Shown piece after piece: positions 53,359 to 55,595 of a stretch of 55,595 nt of DNA. The notes under the pieces were generated by a model. That model did not search any database. It was not told where the DNA came from and was given only the letters and a program-made list of their open reading frames with translations. How positions within the stretch are numbered: the stretch's first letter is position 1; every line of letters starts with the position of its first letter. The DNA is from Akkermansia muciniphila (GTDB taxonomy: Bacteria > Verrucomicrobiota > Verrucomicrobiia > Verrucomicrobiales > DEV007). The stretch spans positions 1 to 55,595 of the forward strand of contig CAMCXS010000037.1 in assembly GCA_945883495.1 (NCBI GenBank), given 5' to 3'. Made by a program: the position numbers and the translations under genes.

Positions 53359-54185
53359 ATGCAAAGTTCCTGATTCTTTTCCTTGTCGCCTCGGGGCATG
53401 TCCTGGCCCTTGACTATCCGCATGTGACCGCGGAGCCCCAGAAATCCGGTTGGCCGCTCACCGCGGAGGAGCGGAGCTATGTTCTCCAGGCGGAATATCA
53501 GAGGCGTCCTGGTCAAGAGTCGGGCAAGCATCTTCCAGCTCTCTGGCCGGTGGTGCCTTCGGCCGGCTTCTGGAGCGGCTCGTCCTGGTTGGACATGCAT
53601 GCTTCGCTTGTCAAGGAAGTCGAGGCCCGTCAAGGTGCGGTCGATGTGCTTTTGGTGGGGGACAGCATCACGATGCAGTGGGGCGCTTCCTGGGGGCAGA
53701 ACTTTCCGGAGCACAAGGCGGTCAATATCGGCATTGGCGGGGATAAGACGCAGAATGTGCTCTGGCGTTTGGATCACGGTGGGGTTGCGGGGCTTCAGCC
53801 AAAGGCCATTGTGCTTATGATTGGGAATAATAATATGTTCTTCACCCCAGAAACGGGAATTGAAGCGGTGGCCAAGGGAATCGAAATGTGCGCCAGAAAC
53901 CTGCGGGAGAAGTTTCCGGATGCCCTGTTGATTGTGACGGAAATTCTGCCGGCTCATGCTCCCGGGAATCCGTTTTACGAAGATATCAAGAAGATCAACT
54001 CTGCGCTTCAAGCGTTGCGGCTTGACTCCGTTCCGAACATCCGGGTGCTCAAGCTTTGGAGTCATTTTACGAATCCAAATGGCACACTGAAAACAGAGCT
54101 GTTCACGGCGGACAATATCCATCTTGCGCCCGCGGGTTATGCGGTCTATGCAGCAAACTTGCGGCCCTGTTTGGAGACTCAGTGA
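53355..54185 (+). CDS. secreted SGNH/GDSL-type esterase
   Basis: 276 residues with a signal peptide (about 1-18). SGNH blocks are all visible: block I VLLVGDSITMQWG (catalytic Ser), block II NIGIGGDKTQNVLWRLDHG (Gly), block III VLMIGNNNM (Asn) and block V ADNIHLAPAGY (Asp-x-x-His). It resembles the platelet-activating-factor acetylhydrolase-like subgroup that deacetylates lipids or carbohydrates in PVC bacteria. It overlaps DUF1552 (ATGA) and the cyclase gene (TGATG), so it is translated as part of the four-gene operon. Confidence 0.9.
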   Translation: MNAKFLILFLVASGHVLALDYPHVTAEPQKSGWPLTAEERSYVLQAEYQRRPGQESGKHLPALWPVVPSAGFWSGSSWLDMHASLVKEVEARQGAVDVLLVGDSITMQWGASWGQNFPEHKAVNIGIGGDKTQNVLWRLDHGGVAGLQPKAIVLMIGNNNMFFTPETGIEAVAKGIEMCARNLREKFPDALLIVTEILPAHAPGNPFYEDIKKINSALQALRLDSVPNIRVLKLWSHFTNPNGTLKTELFTADNIHLAPAGYAVYAANLRPCLETQ

Positions 54186-54952
54186 TGGAATTCCAAGAGA
54201 TGATCGATCTCAGTGTCCCGTTGACGCATCAAGCCGTCAGCGAGCCCTGGCCGGCGCGGATCCGGTACCACACCCATCGCAAAGGGGCGTGGCAGATGCG
54301 GTGGTTGTTCGGGGCACGAAAACGGGACCTGCGTGCTTCTGGCGGCTTGGGATGGGCGGTGGAGACTGTCGAGGCGATGACCCACACCGGCACGCATGTG
54401 GATGCTCCGTGGCACTACGGCCCTATTTCGGGCGGCAAGGCGGCGCGCACCATTGATGAAGTGCCTCTGGATTGGTGTTTGGCGCCCGGGGTGCGGATCG
54501 ACGTTCGTGATCTGGCTGATGGGGATGAGATTACCGTGGATAGATTGCGAAAGGGGCTCGATGTGATTGGGCACAGCTTGCGGCAGCGGGATATCGTTCT
54601 CCTTTGGACTGGCGCGGATGAACGGATCGGCTCCAAAGCCTATTTTCAACAGCCCGGCCTTGGGCGTGAGGGCACCCTTTGGCTCGTTGAGCAAGGAGTG
54701 CGCGTCATTGGGATCGATGCCTATACGATCGATCGCCCGTTTCGCCACATGAAAGCGGATTTCGCCCGGACGGGAAATGGCGATCACATCTGGCCGGCGC
54801 ACTTTGCCGGCATTGAGAAGGAGTATTGCCAAATCGAGAAGCTGGCGAACCTGGGAAGAATTCCTCGTGCGAGTGGGTTTTGGGTATCTTGCTTGCCGGT
54901 CAAGATTCAGGGAGCCAGCGCGGGATGGTGCCGGGCGGTGGCGCTGGTGTAG
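54185..54952 (+). CDS. cyclase family protein (kynurenine formamidase-like)
   Basis: 255 residues of the metal-dependent cyclase/KynB fold. The metal site is clear: MTHTGTHVDAPWHYGP, with H-x-G-T-H-x-D-x-P-x-H; DIVLLWTGAD, GVRVIGIDAYTIDRPF and HFAGIEKEYCQIEKLANLGR are further family features. Members hydrolyse formylkynurenine, isatin or other cyclic amides; the substrate cannot be told from sequence. Its ATG overlaps the stop of the SGNH gene by one base (TGATG). Tandem array C begins 17 bp past its stop. Confidence 0.9.
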   Translation: MEFQEMIDLSVPLTHQAVSEPWPARIRYHTHRKGAWQMRWLFGARKRDLRASGGLGWAVETVEAMTHTGTHVDAPWHYGPISGGKAARTIDEVPLDWCLAPGVRIDVRDLADGDEITVDRLRKGLDVIGHSLRQRDIVLLWTGADERIGSKAYFQQPGLGREGTLWLVEQGVRVIGIDAYTIDRPFRHMKADFARTGNGDHIWPAHFAGIEKEYCQIEKLANLGRIPRASGFWVSCLPVKIQGASAGWCRAVALV

Positions 54953-54969
54953 CGCTTTAGGCTTTCGGC

Positions 54970-55449
54970 GATTGAGATGTCAACACACCCGCGTACGGCC
55001 ATGACGTGGGACGATTGAGATCTCAACACACCCGCGTACGGCCAGACGTGGGACGATTGAGATCTCAACACACCCGTGTACGGCCAGACGTGGGACGATC
55101 GAGATGTCAACACACCCGTGTACGGCCATGACGTGGGACGACTGAGATCTCGGCACACCTGCGTAGGGCCATGACGTGGGACGACTGAGATCTCGGCACA
55201 CCCGCGTAGGGCCATGACGTGGGACGACTGAGATGTCAACACACCCGCGTAGGGCCATGACGTGGGACGATTGAGATCTCAACACACCCGCGTATGGCCA
55301 GACGTGGGACGATTGAGATGTCAACACACTCGCGTAGGGGCGTGACGTGGGACGATTGAGATGTCAACACACTCGCGTAGGGCCGTGACGTGGGACGATT
55401 GAGATGTCAACACACCCGTGCAGGGCCGTGACGTGGGACGATTGAGCCT
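54970..55449. repeat. tandem array C: about twelve 42-43 bp units with TTGAGATCTCAA palindrome
   Basis: GATTGAGAT (or GACTGAGAT) marks unit starts at 54970, 55013, 55055, 55097, 55140, 55183, 55226, 55269, 55311, 55354 and 55397, with a partial last one at 55440; intervals are 42 or 43 bp. The core is TTGAGATCTCAA in the best units and TTGAGATGTCAA in others; the rest reads roughly CACACCCGCGTACGGCCAGACGTGGGAC. Units are more alike than in arrays A and B, so this array is younger. It starts 17 bp after the cyclase stop at 54952. There are no spacers. Confidence 0.95.
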
Positions 55450-55595
55450 AGATTCAGGAATGATCCGGGCTCGCACAAAGGCGCCAAGACACAAAGAATG
55501 CGGTGGGATATGAAGTTTGGGGAACTTGCCAACTCACCCTCAGGGTGGGCTGAACTTCCTGCCCGAAACCTTTGTGAACTGGCTTCCTCTTCGTG
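55450..55595. other. right edge, no gene seen
   Basis: No credible open frame. CACCCT-C-AGGGTG at 55535-55547 is a compact inverted repeat like the array cores. CACAAAGGCGCCAAGACACAAAG at 55475-55497 (here in two parts: CACAAAGGCGCC and AAGACACAAAG) and its near-mirror CCTTTGTG/CTTCGTG at the far right resemble the short low-complexity filler found between genes in many bacteria. The window ends inside this stretch. Confidence 0.4.

Noticed and set aside
54970-55449. CRISPR array
   Set aside because: Units are contiguous at 42-43 bp with no unique spacers, and no cas gene is present. The same holds for 24965-25348 and 46543-46849.

Overview
The window looks like chromosomal DNA of a GC-rich member of the Verrucomicrobiota (PVC superphylum). 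The basis is the protein set, not a marker-gene tree: DUF1501/DUF1549/DUF1553 and DUF1552/DUF1587-1592 'planctomycete-type cytochrome' proteins, prepilin-type cleavage motifs on large secreted proteins, an ECF sigma factor with a huge C-terminal extension, an SHD1-domain protein, and the small conserved proteins starting MGDKSPK and MGQQYNKV. No phage, transposase, integrase or CRISPR was seen. One tRNA (Pro, GGG) is present.

Layout. (1) 1-6353, minus: the 5' part (2117 codons, running off the left edge) of a giant prepilin-like protein with about 19 Ig-like repeats of 91 residues. (2) 6407-10392, plus: a glutaminase-STAS-cNMP fusion, then overlapping menC and menE of menaquinone synthesis; a lone EboA-family gene converges on them. 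(3) 11389-18998: small basic protein, a strong terminator-like structure abutting alr, a secreted SHD1 metallopeptidase-like gene, recQ, sufS-sufU and a PAP2 phosphatase. (4) 18973-21447, minus: dgt, a small membrane protein, a YacP-like NYN protein and a charged low-complexity protein. (5) 21948-24866: rho with an Arg/Asp-rich N-terminus, a DUF4112 protein and convergent coaD. (6) 24965-33506: a 43-bp tandem array, then a minus-strand accessory block with a giant ECF sigma fusion, a beta/gamma-crystallin-like protein, an SH3-like secreted protein, a helical protein, and a separate unit with a carboxypeptidase-regulatory/TlpA-like thioredoxin. (7) 33755-43997: Uma2, redoxin, DUF1501, a 1700-residue cytochrome c/WD40/DUF1549/DUF1553 protein, PP2C phosphatase and a divergent sulfatase-fold protein that has lost its catalytic residues. 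(8) 44077-49247: 2-Cys peroxiredoxin, tRNA-Pro, Uma2, a Tat-exported TIM-barrel protein, a 42-bp array, yciB, VF530 and DUF3754. (9) 49556-54952, plus: a translationally coupled four-gene operon (DUF1587-1592 cytochrome, DUF1552, SGNH hydrolase, cyclase), followed by a third 42-43 bp array.

The two most unusual items are the giant repeat-bearing prepilin and the three tandem arrays. The arrays have unrelated sequences but share a 42-43 bp period (about four helical turns), each unit has a palindromic core, and each array lies 0-30 bp beyond a stop codon. This looks like a recurring class of 3'-end element rather than three coincidences. A structured terminator directly against the alr start, a Rho lacking its usual N-terminal domain, and a sulfatase pseudoenzyme also deserve a second look.
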